NCBI RefSeq assembly: GCF_008364825.1
Contig: NZ_VTTO01000035.1
Span: forward strand, 1-33,191
Direction of reading: 5' to 3'
From: Azospirillum sp. B21
Lineage (GTDB): Bacteria; Pseudomonadota; Alphaproteobacteria; Azospirillales; Azospirillaceae
Length of the DNA stretch: 33,191 nt
Shown here: one piece after another, positions 16,569 to 24,383 of the stretch
How positions within the stretch are numbered: the first letter of the stretch is position 1
How the letters are laid out: the number at the start of each line of letters is the position of its first letter
Program-made: the position numbers and the translations under genes
The notes under the pieces: generated by a model
Database searches by the model: none
What the model was told of the DNA's origin: nothing
The model's input: only the letters and a program-made list of their open reading frames with translations

Positions 16569-17213
16569 CTATCCTTTGTGAAAGGCGCCCCAAGTGGCAG
16601 CTTGGAGCGAAGGATCAGCCATGGAGTGGTCGCGGCACTCGATGCGGAGGTCCCGCTGGCCGAATGCCGCGTTCACGAAGGCGCAATGATGCGGCTTCGC
16701 CGCACCGGCGTGGGCATAGGGCCGGAAATGGCGGCAGCTCACGCACATGCGCTGGATGGGGATGGCGCCGGCGTCCTGCAGCCGCTTGATCATCGTGACC
16801 AGGGTCATCAGAAGATGCTCCTTGTCCGAATCCGAAAGCTTACCCGCAGCCTGCTCCAGGGCGCCGGGCGCCGGATCGCCGGTCATGACCGCCGCGCTGC
16901 CCGCTTCGGTCAGGCAGACATCGACGGCACGCTTGTCGACGGTCGAGGCATGCTTGACGACCAGGGACTTGCGCTCCAGTGCGGCGATGGACTCCGTCGC
17001 GGTCGGTTGCGAGACGCCGAGCTGGAAGGCGATGTCCCTGACGGCCGCACCTTCGGCCCGGCCCATCAGATACTCAAGGATCGCATGCTGCGTCGGATTG
17101 AGCCCGGCGGCCCTGGCGCGGACCCAGTCCTCTGAGCGAAGGACCGAGTCCAGCCGCGAAAGGCCCTCGCGGATGCGATGTTCGATCGGTGTCGGGGTTT
17201 TCGGCGTCTCCAT
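16569..17213 (-). CDS. MarR-family regulator with a four-cysteine tail
   Basis: A 214-aa protein. The winged helix spans about residues 38-105 (LNPTQHAILEYL, VRDIAFQLGVSQPTATESI, then the DKRAV wing). It is longer than the usual ~150-aa MarR because of a C-terminal segment with Cys157-x2-Cys160, HHC (His175, His176, Cys177) and Cys193, a pattern suited to zinc or iron-sulfur binding. It could sense metal or redox state, which fits the catalase gene just upstream. A 21-bp palindrome 12 bp before its start is the likely operator and implies autoregulation. The MarR call is firm; the metal site is inferred. Confidence 0.88.
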   Translation of the reverse strand: METPKTPTPIEHRIREGLSRLDSVLRSEDWVRARAAGLNPTQHAILEYLMGRAEGAAVRDIAFQLGVSQPTATESIAALERKSLVVKHASTVDKRAVDVCLTEAGSAAVMTGDPAPGALEQAAGKLSDSDKEHLLMTLVTMIKRLQDAGAIPIQRMCVSCRHFRPYAHAGAAKPHHCAFVNAAFGQRDLRIECRDHSMADPSLQAATWGAFHKG

Positions 17214-17224
17214 GGCTCAACCAT

Positions 17225-17245
17225 ATACATAGGAATCCTATATAT
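17225..17245. promoter_or_regulatory. MarR operator palindrome
   Basis: A 21-bp inverted repeat centred on A17235 with inner arms ATAGGA and TCCTAT and outer ATA/TAT arms, broken at one pair. It is AT-rich in GC-rich DNA, sits 12 bp upstream of the MarR ATG and overlaps where the promoter should be. Size and symmetry match MarR operators. Confidence 0.75.
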
Positions 17246-17309
17246 CAAGCGGGTGCTGAGCCGGATATCGGATGACTGCCATGCGCGGGCCGGATCAGCG
17301 GGCGCCGGT

Positions 17310-19559
17310 TCAGACCGTGTATCTGACAGCGGGCTGCTTCAATGACAGGTAAGGGGCCAGTCCCAGCCGGGCGTTTTCCAGGTCGGACCACAGTTGAATA
17401 TCGGCCAGCGACGGAATGGTGACGACCTCGCCGCGGTCGAAGCCGACGAGCGCCGCATCGACCATGTCGCCGGCTTCCATGATCATCTCCGGCGGTATCG
17501 CCGCGATGTCGACGCCCGCGCGTTCGAACAGCTCGGTCCGCGTAAAACCCGGAAGCACCGCCTGCACCTGCACGCCGTACGGCTTCAACTCCGCGGAGAT
17601 CGCCTGGGTGAATGCGAGAACGAACGCCTTGCTGGCACAGTAGCTCGCATTGAACCGCTCGGGCATGAGGGCGACAACCGAGGCGATGTTGATGATCGCC
17701 CCCCGCCGTCGTTTCGCAAACGCCTGGGCAGCGGTCACAGCGAGGCTGTGCAGGACGTCGACATTGAGGTGGAGCATGCTGTCGAGCCCGCCCGGCTCGG
17801 ACTCGAACAGCGGCGCCTTCGGTGCGATGCCGGCGCAGTTGACCAGGAGCGTAAGCCCGTCGTCCTCCCGCAGCATCGTCAGCACCCGCTTGCGGTCGCC
17901 GTCGCTGGTCAGGTCGGCGGCCAAAGGGGTGACCGCGACGCCATGCTCCGTCATCAACCGTTCCGCGAGAGCGGCCAAACGGCCGTGGTCGCGGGCGACG
18001 ACCACTAGGTCGTAGCCGCGCCGTGCGAGCCGTTCCGCATAGACGGCACCGATGCCGGACGAAGCTCCGGTGATGATTGCCTTTCCCATCGTCATTGCTT
18101 TCTCCGATTCCATCGCCGACATGGCGGTGTGTGCAATCGCTGCCGCCACGCCCGCGCCATAGGCCGGGTCGGCGATGCTGCAATTCTCGATGTGGCGCCG
18201 CTGGATATGGGGGGCGGCACCTGCTATCGACCGGGCGGTGTTCTCGAACAGGGCTTGGCGTTGCAACGGCCCCATCAGTCGGAACAGGTTGCCCGGCTGC
18301 TCCCAATGGTCCTCGGCGGTCCGGTGGTCCCAATGGGCCGCCATCCCCTCCAACGGCAGGGGCGGCTCCCCGGCGTTCGGATGCCCCGCCCATTCGCCGC
18401 CGCTGTTGGGAGCGTAGGACGGCGTGGCACCCAGATTCCCGTCGGTGCGCATGGCGCCGTCGCGATGGTAGCTGTGGAAGGGGCATTTCGGCGCGTTGAC
18501 GGGGATTTGGCTGAAATTCACCCCCAGCCGGTAGCGTTGGGCGTCGCCATAGGAGAACAGCCGGGCCTGCAGCATGCGGTCGGGGGAAAAGCCGATGCCG
18601 GGCACGATATTGGCGGGGGAGAAGGCCGCCTGCTCCACCTCGGCGAAGACATTCTCCGGGTTGCGGTTGAGTTCCAGCACACCGACTTCGATCAGGGGAT
18701 GGTCGCCTTGCGGCCAGACCTTGGTGAGGTCGAACGGATCGTGGCGGTGGGACGCGGCCTGGGATTCCGTCATCACCTGGATGGCCAGGGTCCAGCGTGG
18801 AAAGTTCCCGGCCTCGATGCTGTCGAACAGGTCGCGCTGATGGGTTTCGCGGTCCTTGCCGATGGCGGCCTCGGCCTCCGCATCGGTCAAATTCTCGATG
18901 CCCTGCCGGCTGCGGAAATGGAACTTCACCCACACCCGCTCATGGGCGGCGTTGATCATGCTGAAGGTGTGGCTGCCGAAACCATGCATGTGTCGATAGG
19001 ACCGGGGGATGCCACGGTCGGACATGACGATGGTCACCTGATGCAGCGCCTCCGGCAGCAGGGTCCAGAAATCCCAGTTGTTGCCGGCGTTGCGCATGCC
19101 GGTGCGCGGATCGCGCTTGACGGCATGGTTCAGGTCGGGAAAGCGCAACGGGTCGCGGAAGAAGAAGATGGGCGTGTTGTTGCCGACGATGTCCCAGTTG
19201 CCCTCCTCGGTATAGAACTTCACGGCGAAACCACGGATGTCGCGCTCCGCGTCGGCCGCCCCGCGCTCTCCCGCCACCGTGGAGAAGCGAAGGAAGACGG
19301 GGGTTCGTTTCCCGATTTCGGCGAATAGCCTCGCCTTGGTGTAGCGGGTGATGTCGTGCGTCACCGTGAAGGTGCCGTAGGCGCCGGAGCCTTTGGCATG
19401 CATGCGCCGTTCCGGGATCACCTCCCGGTCGAAATGGGCCAGCTTCTCGAGCAGCCAGATGTCCTGCAGCAGCGCAGGCCCGCGGCGCCCTGCGGTCAGG
19501 ATGTTCAGGTTGTCGGCGACCGGGGCGCCGTTGGCACGGGTCAGAAACGGCTTGGTCAT
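17310..19559 (-). CDS. Catalase fused in frame to a short-chain dehydrogenase
   Basis: One 749-aa frame. Residues 1-~476 are a complete small-subunit haem catalase: catalytic His54 (RMHAKGSGAYGTFTVTHD), distal Asn127/128 (DIVGNNTP), proximal haem ligand Tyr337 (RLFSYGDAQRYRLG) and the usual end DPAYGAG. After a ~12-residue linker, residues 489-749 are a complete short-chain dehydrogenase/reductase: TGASSGIG at 497-504, NCAG, a catalytic Ser in NIASV and YxxxK in SYCASK. The dehydrogenase part keeps its own start signals: ATG 18095 and 18089 with GGAG upstream. The stop between two operon genes seems to have been lost. Catalase removes hydrogen peroxide; the dehydrogenase substrate is unknown. 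Fused and separate products may both be made. Confidence 0.9.
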   Translation of the reverse strand: MTKPFLTRANGAPVADNLNILTAGRRGPALLQDIWLLEKLAHFDREVIPERRMHAKGSGAYGTFTVTHDITRYTKARLFAEIGKRTPVFLRFSTVAGERGAADAERDIRGFAVKFYTEEGNWDIVGNNTPIFFFRDPLRFPDLNHAVKRDPRTGMRNAGNNWDFWTLLPEALHQVTIVMSDRGIPRSYRHMHGFGSHTFSMINAAHERVWVKFHFRSRQGIENLTDAEAEAAIGKDRETHQRDLFDSIEAGNFPRWTLAIQVMTESQAASHRHDPFDLTKVWPQGDHPLIEVGVLELNRNPENVFAEVEQAAFSPANIVPGIGFSPDRMLQARLFSYGDAQRYRLGVNFSQIPVNAPKCPFHSYHRDGAMRTDGNLGATPSYAPNSGGEWAGHPNAGEPPLPLEGMAAHWDHRTAEDHWEQPGNLFRLMGPLQRQALFENTARSIAGAAPHIQRRHIENCSIADPAYGAGVAAAIAHTAMSAMESEKAMTMGKAIITGASSGIGAVYAERLARRGYDLVVVARDHGRLAALAERLMTEHGVAVTPLAADLTSDGDRKRVLTMLREDDGLTLLVNCAGIAPKAPLFESEPGGLDSMLHLNVDVLHSLAVTAAQAFAKRRRGAIINIASVVALMPERFNASYCASKAFVLAFTQAISAELKPYGVQVQAVLPGFTRTELFERAGVDIAAIPPEMIMEAGDMVDAALVGFDRGEVVTIPSLADIQLWSDLENARLGLAPYLSLKQPAVRYTV

Positions 19560-19638
19560 GACGCTCGCTCCGTGTGACTGGCTTGGGGTTGCGGGTTTGT
19601 TGGGGAGATGCCGGTCTTCCGTTCACCGCCTGCGGCGG

Positions 19639-20589
19639 TCAGGACAGCGCGACGCAGCGATAGGCGGCGCCATGCCGTTCGGCGATTGCGAAGCCGGAGC
19701 TGGTCCAGTGATAGCCGAGCATGCGCAGCTTCTCCGCCGCCGCCCGCTCGATCAGACGGCTGCGCGTGGCGATGCCCTGCTCCTGGTCGGTGTCGAAGCC
19801 GAAGCGCCAGCGCGGATGTTCGAAGGACGCGACGACGTTCGTGATGGCGTCGCCGGTGATCAGCAGGCCGTCGTCGCCGGCCAGTTCCAGGGAAATATGG
19901 CCCGGTGTGTGGCCCGGTGTAGCGAGAACACGGATGCCGGACACCAGCTCGTCCCCGTCACGCAGGCGGACCAGCCGCCCGGCCACGGCCCCCAGGTCGC
20001 GGCGGGCGCCCGGCACGAAACCGCTCAAGCCGGGATAACGCGCGGCCGGATCCTGTTCCACCCAGAAATCCCACTCGGCCGCTGCCACGTGATAGGCGGC
20101 GTTGGGGAAGGACAGCGTCCCGTCCGGCCGCAGGATGCCGCCCGCATGGTCGGGATGGGCGTGGGTCAGCACGACATGGGTGACGGCGTCGGGAGCGATG
20201 CCGGCGGCCAGCAGATTGTCCCGCAGCCGTCCGGCCGTGGCCTGGAACTTGTCCCCCGATCCGGTGTCGACGAGGATCAGCGCCTCGCCGGTCCGGATCA
20301 GGGGGATGTTGACGGGAATGTCGGCCATTCCCTGCCGTCCGCCCAGCCGCCGGATGATGTCGGCCCTCTCGGCCGTCGTGGCATCCGGCGCTATGACGGT
20401 ATCGGGCAGGGTGATGAAGCCGTCGCTGAAGACGTCGATCTGGAATCTGCCGTGTCCGAACCGTCGCGGCGGGGCGGCCATGGCCTGCCCGGCGATCGTC
20501 GTGCCGGCCGCGGCCAGTGCGGCGGCCCCGGCAAGGAAAGACCGCCGCGGGACGGTGAACGGTACGGGTCGCTGGACCCGATGGACCAT
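19639..20589 (-). CDS. Exported MBL-fold metallohydrolase
   Basis: A 316-aa protein; the start chosen is ATG 20589, which has GGAGG 5 nt upstream. The N-terminus PRRSFLAGAAALAAAGTTIA is a twin-arginine export signal ending at AMA. The mature enzyme has the metallo-beta-lactamase metal motif THAHPDHAGG, the second His in TPGHTPGHIS and Asp in ITGDAI. The layout resembles the AHL-lactonase/arylsulfatase-like branch of MBL hydrolases, so lactone or ester substrates are plausible, but the substrate is unproven. A small 6-bp-stem hairpin follows the stop. It lies within the minus-strand detoxification cluster. Confidence 0.88.
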   Translation of the reverse strand: MVHRVQRPVPFTVPRRSFLAGAAALAAAGTTIAGQAMAAPPRRFGHGRFQIDVFSDGFITLPDTVIAPDATTAERADIIRRLGGRQGMADIPVNIPLIRTGEALILVDTGSGDKFQATAGRLRDNLLAAGIAPDAVTHVVLTHAHPDHAGGILRPDGTLSFPNAAYHVAAAEWDFWVEQDPAARYPGLSGFVPGARRDLGAVAGRLVRLRDGDELVSGIRVLATPGHTPGHISLELAGDDGLLITGDAITNVVASFEHPRWRFGFDTDQEQGIATRSRLIERAAAEKLRMLGYHWTSSGFAIAERHGAAYRCVALS

Positions 20590-20630
20590 GGCTGCCTCCG
20601 CCGGTTCATGATGGATGGGCGCCGGGTGGA

Positions 20631-21614
20631 TCAATCCCGGATGAAGGCCAGCAGGTCGGCGTTGATCACGTCCGCGCGCGTGGTGGCCATGCCGTGATCG
20701 AAGCCCTCGTAAATCTTCAAGCTGCCATGTTTCAGCAGCTTGATGCCGAGGATCGCCGAGTCCGCGATGGGCACGATCTGGTCATCGTCGCCGTGCATCA
20801 GGAACACGGGCACGTCGATCGTCTTCAGATCCTCCGTGAAGTCGGTCTCGGAGAAGGCCTTGATGCAGTCGTACTGGGCCTTGATCCCTCCCATCATTCC
20901 CTGGCGCCACCAGTTGTCGATCACGCCCTGCGACACCGCTGCGCCGGGCCGGTTGAAGCCGTAGAAGGGGCCGGCCGGAACGTCGCGATAGAATTGCGCA
21001 CGGTTCGCGGCCACCTGGGCGCGGAAGCCGTCGAACACGTCGAGCGGAAGACCGCCGGGGTTCCGGTCGGACTTCACCATCACCGGCGGCACGGCGCCGA
21101 TCAGCACGGCCTTCTTCACACGTCCGGGCTCCGCCCGCGCCACATAGCGGGCGACCTCGCCTCCGCCCGTGGAGTGGCCGACATGGATCGCCCCCTTCAA
21201 CTCCAGCGCGGCGGCCAACGCCTTCACGTCCTCGGCATAGGTGTCCATTTCGTTGCCGGTGGCCGTCTGGGTGGAGCGGCCGTGGCCGCGCCGGTCATGC
21301 GCGACGACCCGGTAGCCCTTCGACAGGAAGAACAGCATCTGGCTGTCCCAGTCGTCAGCCGACAGAGGCCAGCCGTGATGGAAGACGATGGCCTGCGCCT
21401 CGCGCGGTCCCCAGTCCTTGTAGAAGATCTCGGCGCCGTCCTTGGTCTTGATCGTACCCATGATGTGGTCTCCTGCGTGAGAGGTCCCGGCGATGGCCGG
21501 TCCGATGGGGGGGAGGGCCGCCGCGACGAGACCGGCGGCGGTCAGGATGGCGCCGCCCGCCAGGACGTCGCGGCGGGTGGCGCCGCAGGTGGCGCAAGTC
21601 AGGATGCATTTCAT
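20631..21614 (-). CDS. Non-haem chloroperoxidase-type alpha/beta hydrolase with Tat-like leader
   Basis: A 327-aa protein. The core begins at MGTIKTKDG (ATG 21461), the normal start of this family, and holds the nucleophile Ser in GHSTGGGE, an Asp in LMHGDDDQIVP and a His in GFDHGMA, with FHHGWPLSADDW as the oxyanion region. A 51-residue in-frame leader starting at ATG 21614 contains TRRDVLAGGAILTAAGLVAA, a twin-arginine-like signal. Both ATG codons follow nearly the same 20 bp (CGCAGGAGnCCnCATCATG), so an exported and a cytoplasmic form may be made. Members hydrolyse esters and can carry out perhydrolysis. The gene is 21 bp from the isochorismatase gene. Confidence 0.88.
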   Translation of the reverse strand: MKCILTCATCGATRRDVLAGGAILTAAGLVAAALPPIGPAIAGTSHAGDHIMGTIKTKDGAEIFYKDWGPREAQAIVFHHGWPLSADDWDSQMLFFLSKGYRVVAHDRRGHGRSTQTATGNEMDTYAEDVKALAAALELKGAIHVGHSTGGGEVARYVARAEPGRVKKAVLIGAVPPVMVKSDRNPGGLPLDVFDGFRAQVAANRAQFYRDVPAGPFYGFNRPGAAVSQGVIDNWWRQGMMGGIKAQYDCIKAFSETDFTEDLKTIDVPVFLMHGDDDQIVPIADSAILGIKLLKHGSLKIYEGFDHGMATTRADVINADLLAFIRD

Positions 21615-21635
21615 GATGCGGACTCCTGCGGGCGC

Positions 21636-22199
21636 TCAGGCTGCGACGGCAGCCTTGCCGAGAAACTCGTCCGTGGACGGCAGCGTGGCGTAAGCGAAGC
21701 CGAGAGCCGCCATGAAGGCGGCGTGGACGTGGGCCGCCGGAACGGTGATGCCATCGAAAGCTAGGTCGCGTGACGCGCAGGCATCGTGGACGACCGTCGC
21801 CTTGTATCCGAAATCGACCGCGGCGCGGGTGCAGGCGTCCACGCACATGTGGCTCATGGCGCCGCAGATGACGACCTCGTCCACACCCCAGCCGTCCAGC
21901 AGGACCTTCAATTCGGTGTCGCGGAAGGAATTGATCTGGTGCTTCAGCACCACCGGCTCCCCCGGCCGGCTGGCGACGACCGGATGAATCTCCGCTCCTT
22001 TGGAGCCGGGAACGAAGAACGGCGCCTCGGTCGTGGCAAACTCATGCCGAATGTGCACGACCGGCTCCTTCTCTGCACGGAAAGCGGCAATTAGCCGGAC
22101 GGCGTTGGCGGCGGCAGCTTCGACGCCGCTCAAGCTCCATTTCCCACCAGGGAAGTAGTCGTTCTGCAGATCGATGACGACAAGGGCACGCTTGGCCAT
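21636..22199 (-). CDS. Isochorismatase-family cysteine hydrolase
   Basis: A 187-aa protein starting at ATG 22199 with GGAGG 8 nt upstream. The catalytic Asp is in VVIDLQNDYFPGG and the nucleophilic Cys in AMSHMCVDACTRAA; HQINSF and the cis-peptide region VVICGAMS are also present. This is the nicotinamidase/isochorismatase superfamily, which hydrolyses amides such as nicotinamide, carbamoylsarcosine or related compounds; the substrate is not readable from sequence. It is the first gene of the minus-strand cluster, so the promoter should lie in 22200-22436. That region otherwise holds only the truncated end of an IS21 element. Confidence 0.88.
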   Translation of the reverse strand: MAKRALVVIDLQNDYFPGGKWSLSGVEAAAANAVRLIAAFRAEKEPVVHIRHEFATTEAPFFVPGSKGAEIHPVVASRPGEPVVLKHQINSFRDTELKVLLDGWGVDEVVICGAMSHMCVDACTRAAVDFGYKATVVHDACASRDLAFDGITVPAAHVHAAFMAALGFAYATLPSTDEFLGKAAVAA

Positions 22200-22436
22200 T
22201 TCCCAATCCTCCAGGCTAGTGGCGTAAATGCCTGGGACGATCATGACTCGGCAGCGGCGGTCAGCCCTGTTAAGCGTTGTAAATGGAGGTAGAATGTTGC
22301 AACGAGAGCTGGCGTGTTGCATGGATGATGGCGGTGTCGGAGGTCGGGCTCCCGTCGCCGTTTCGGTTACCCACTGGCCACACAAGGCCAATTCCGCCCG
22401 CTGCCATCATATCCCGCAGTCGAGCTGTGCGAACAG

Positions 22437-23372
22437 CTACTGCCGGCTCAGCCCGAGGCGGCGCTGGGGCCGCGTGTTGAGATCCTCCGGCGCGCGGCCG
22501 ATCGCGCCGTTGGCGTCGGCCAGCGAGAAGAACGGCACGTTGCGCAGCCGGCCGAGGATAAAGTATTGGGCGACGCGCACGCCGGCCTCGACCTTGGCCT
22601 TGTCGCGTGGCCGGCGCGGGCGGGCCGGCAGAATGCCGACGCCGTAGGCCTGGGCCATGTGGGCGTAGGTGCGGTTGAGCTCCGGGTCGTAGAAGGACAC
22701 CTTGAGGACGCCGCTCTTCAGGTTGTCCGGCACGATCAGGCGCGGGCAGCCCTGAAACGCTTCTAGCATGCGGACATGCGCACCAATCCAGTCGGGCAGG
22801 GTCTGCGTCCAGGTCGCCTCGGCGTAGGTGCAGTTGGAGGCGCCCAACACGGCGATGAAGAGCTGGGCGGGGCGTATGGCGCCGGTAACCGGATCGCGGA
22901 TGGGCAGCGTCTTGCCGGAGTGATCGACGAAGACCTTGCCGCCGGCCAGGTGGGTTTGCCGCATGCTGGGGGCGAGGCGCGTCTCGAACGCCCGGTACAG
23001 CTCGCAGAAGCGGCTGTAGGCGTAACCCTCGGGCTGGGTGGCGCGGTACTCCTCCCACAGGATCATGAGCGTGGCGCCCGGCCGCCTGAGCTCACGGTGC
23101 ATGGCCACCCAGTTGGGTTCCGGGCGCCGCCGCGTACCGGGGCGAATGTTCGGGCGGGCGAACAGCCGCTCCTCCAGATCAGCGTCGCTGAGGTAGAGGG
23201 GCAGCGGCCAGGACAGGCCGGCGGCGCGGGCGCGCTCCAGGTACTCCGCCGCGGTGCTGCGCGCGACACCGAGGTGGGCTGCGATCTGACGATCGCTGCT
23301 CGGCAGCAGGCTGCCGAACTTCAGACGAAACAATTCACGGACCTGCCGCATGGAAACCCTCAAGGCTGGCAT
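22437..23372 (-). pseudogene. istA: IS21-family transposase IstA, 3' truncated
   Basis: The 311-aa frame has the N-terminal helix-turn-helix (SSDRQIAAHLGVARSTAAEYLE) and all three DDE residues: Asp150 (KVFVDHSGKT), Asp216 (LIVPDNLKSG) and Glu262 (RDKAKVEAGV). It stops soon after DLNTRPQRRLG, while full IstA proteins are around 500 aa. The C-terminal region and the partner ATPase gene istB are absent. The catalytic core could fold, but transposition needs IstB and two ends, so the element is probably dead. Confidence 0.85.
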
Positions 23373-23482
23373 CCGCTCCTCCTGTCGGTTGGATCAGGAG
23401 GCGGTGCTTGGTGGAAGCTCGCCATGCGGGGAAGACGCCATGATCGTGCCGAGGATGCCGCCGGCCACCTTCACGGTGAAAG

Positions 23483-23596
23483 AGTGGCCGGGTTCATCTT
23501 GGAACGGTGGCCGCTTTCAAATCGGAAGGTCGGCCGGCTTGCGATCGGAACACTGGCCGCTTTGGCGTCGGAATAGGTGGCCGCTTTCCGTTGGAA
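23483..23596 (+). repeat. Five tandem IS21 terminal repeats
   Basis: Units of 22-23 bp start at 23483, 23506, 23528, 23551 and 23574. Each has GTGGCCGCTTT or a close variant (TCGGCCGGCTT, CTGGCCGCTTT) and ends with GGAA. IS21 elements carry several such repeats at each end as transposase sites; five in direct tandem is a large set. Confidence 0.8.
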
Positions 23597-23774
23597 TCTG
23601 CACTCTGAGGGGATCGACCACCGCCGGGCGCGCACCCTCTCGCTCAGCTTGGCGTGGAGCGCATGAACCGGAGGAGGCCGGGACGGGAGCGGCCAGTTAG
23701 AGCCGATGAGGACGCCCAGGGTGAGGCCTGCCGTCGGCCTCGCCGCCGCTCAGCCCGGGGCGGGCACCAAGGCC

Positions 23775-23808
23775 ATGCACTGCGAAGGCATCAGCGTTCG
23801 CAGTGCAT
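23775..23808. repeat. Perfect 12-bp stem-loop
   Basis: ATGCACTGCGAA at 23775-23786 and TTCGCAGTGCAT at 23797-23808 are perfect complements around a 10-nt loop. No T tract follows on either strand. It lies in a 270-bp stretch without a gene, between the IS21 end and repeat copy 2. Confidence 0.65.
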
Positions 23809-23871
23809 TGGCACCCCGGAATCCCTGCTGCCTCAAACATTTAGGTGGAAGACGCGTTGCATGGCGCTTCC

Positions 23872-24100
23872 GCATCGGCTTGATGCGTCGGTGCACTCCG
23901 TCCAAGGCACCCCGTACCCCCGTAAAAGTCACCCCGTCGGTCGCTGTCCCTCCGCACACGTGATCCCGTAACCCCGTACTTTTCACCCCGACACCCCGTC
24001 TCCGTCCAGGGTTGGTGCGGGGTTCCGGCTCTCCGGAATCTTAGAACAGAGTATTCTTGAACAGGGGAACGAAGTTCCCGCCCAGGGTGGGCGATCCGGC
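23872..24100 (+). repeat. Long dispersed direct repeat, copy 2
   Basis: Matches 3155-3385 in the same orientation, 20.7 kb away. It contains iteron-like units at 23911-23936 and 23965-23990 with the same 54-bp phasing as copy 1. Its right part encodes the end of the DUF1612 fragment on the minus strand. Confidence 0.85.
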
Positions 24101-24289
24101 GGTTTCGCCACCCGGCAGGCCGTACAGGCGGTGGTTGACGCTGCCGGTCACCTCGACGGCAACGCCGCAGGCTACCAGATCCTCCAGCATCAGCCCGGCG
24201 CCGCGGACGCTGCAGCCGACCAGGACGGCCAAGCTGGCGCGAAAGCTGTCGGAATTGACATGGAAGCAGTGGAGGGCGCTCTGTCCCAC
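24041..24289 (-). pseudogene. DUF1612/RHE_PE00001-family gene fragment
   Basis: Residues ~23-57 (VGCSVRGAGLMLEDLVACGV ... HRLYGLPG) are nearly identical to the C-terminal helix-turn-helix region of the intact protein at 32222-33142. The DNA of 24114-24237 is also very close to 32460-32580. The first ~20 residues are unrelated, so the 5' part of the gene has been lost. The C-terminus GGNFVPLFKNTLF differs from the intact gene and matches the peptide encoded in repeat copy 1. This is a recombinant remnant rather than a functional gene. Confidence 0.7.
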
Positions 24290-24383
24290 GACCTTGGGAG
24301 TAAGGCTGCGGACATCGGCTTGACCGAGTAGAGGTGGCGTTGGTCGTCGGCTGGAATTTGGAGAGAGAGCCTCGCCTAATAGG

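Larger units (their letters stand above)
22437..23602 (-). mobile_element. IS21-family element, one end retained
   Basis: The outer end reads TGCAGATTCC inward from about 23602, followed by five transposase-binding-type repeats and then istA. The distal half with istB and the other terminus is missing, cut at about 22437 next to the isochorismatase promoter. Confidence 0.7.

Noticed and set aside
17245..18933. 562-aa open frame on the minus strand in another phase
   Set aside because: It overlaps the catalase-dehydrogenase gene, is Arg/Gly/Pro-rich and shows no family motif.
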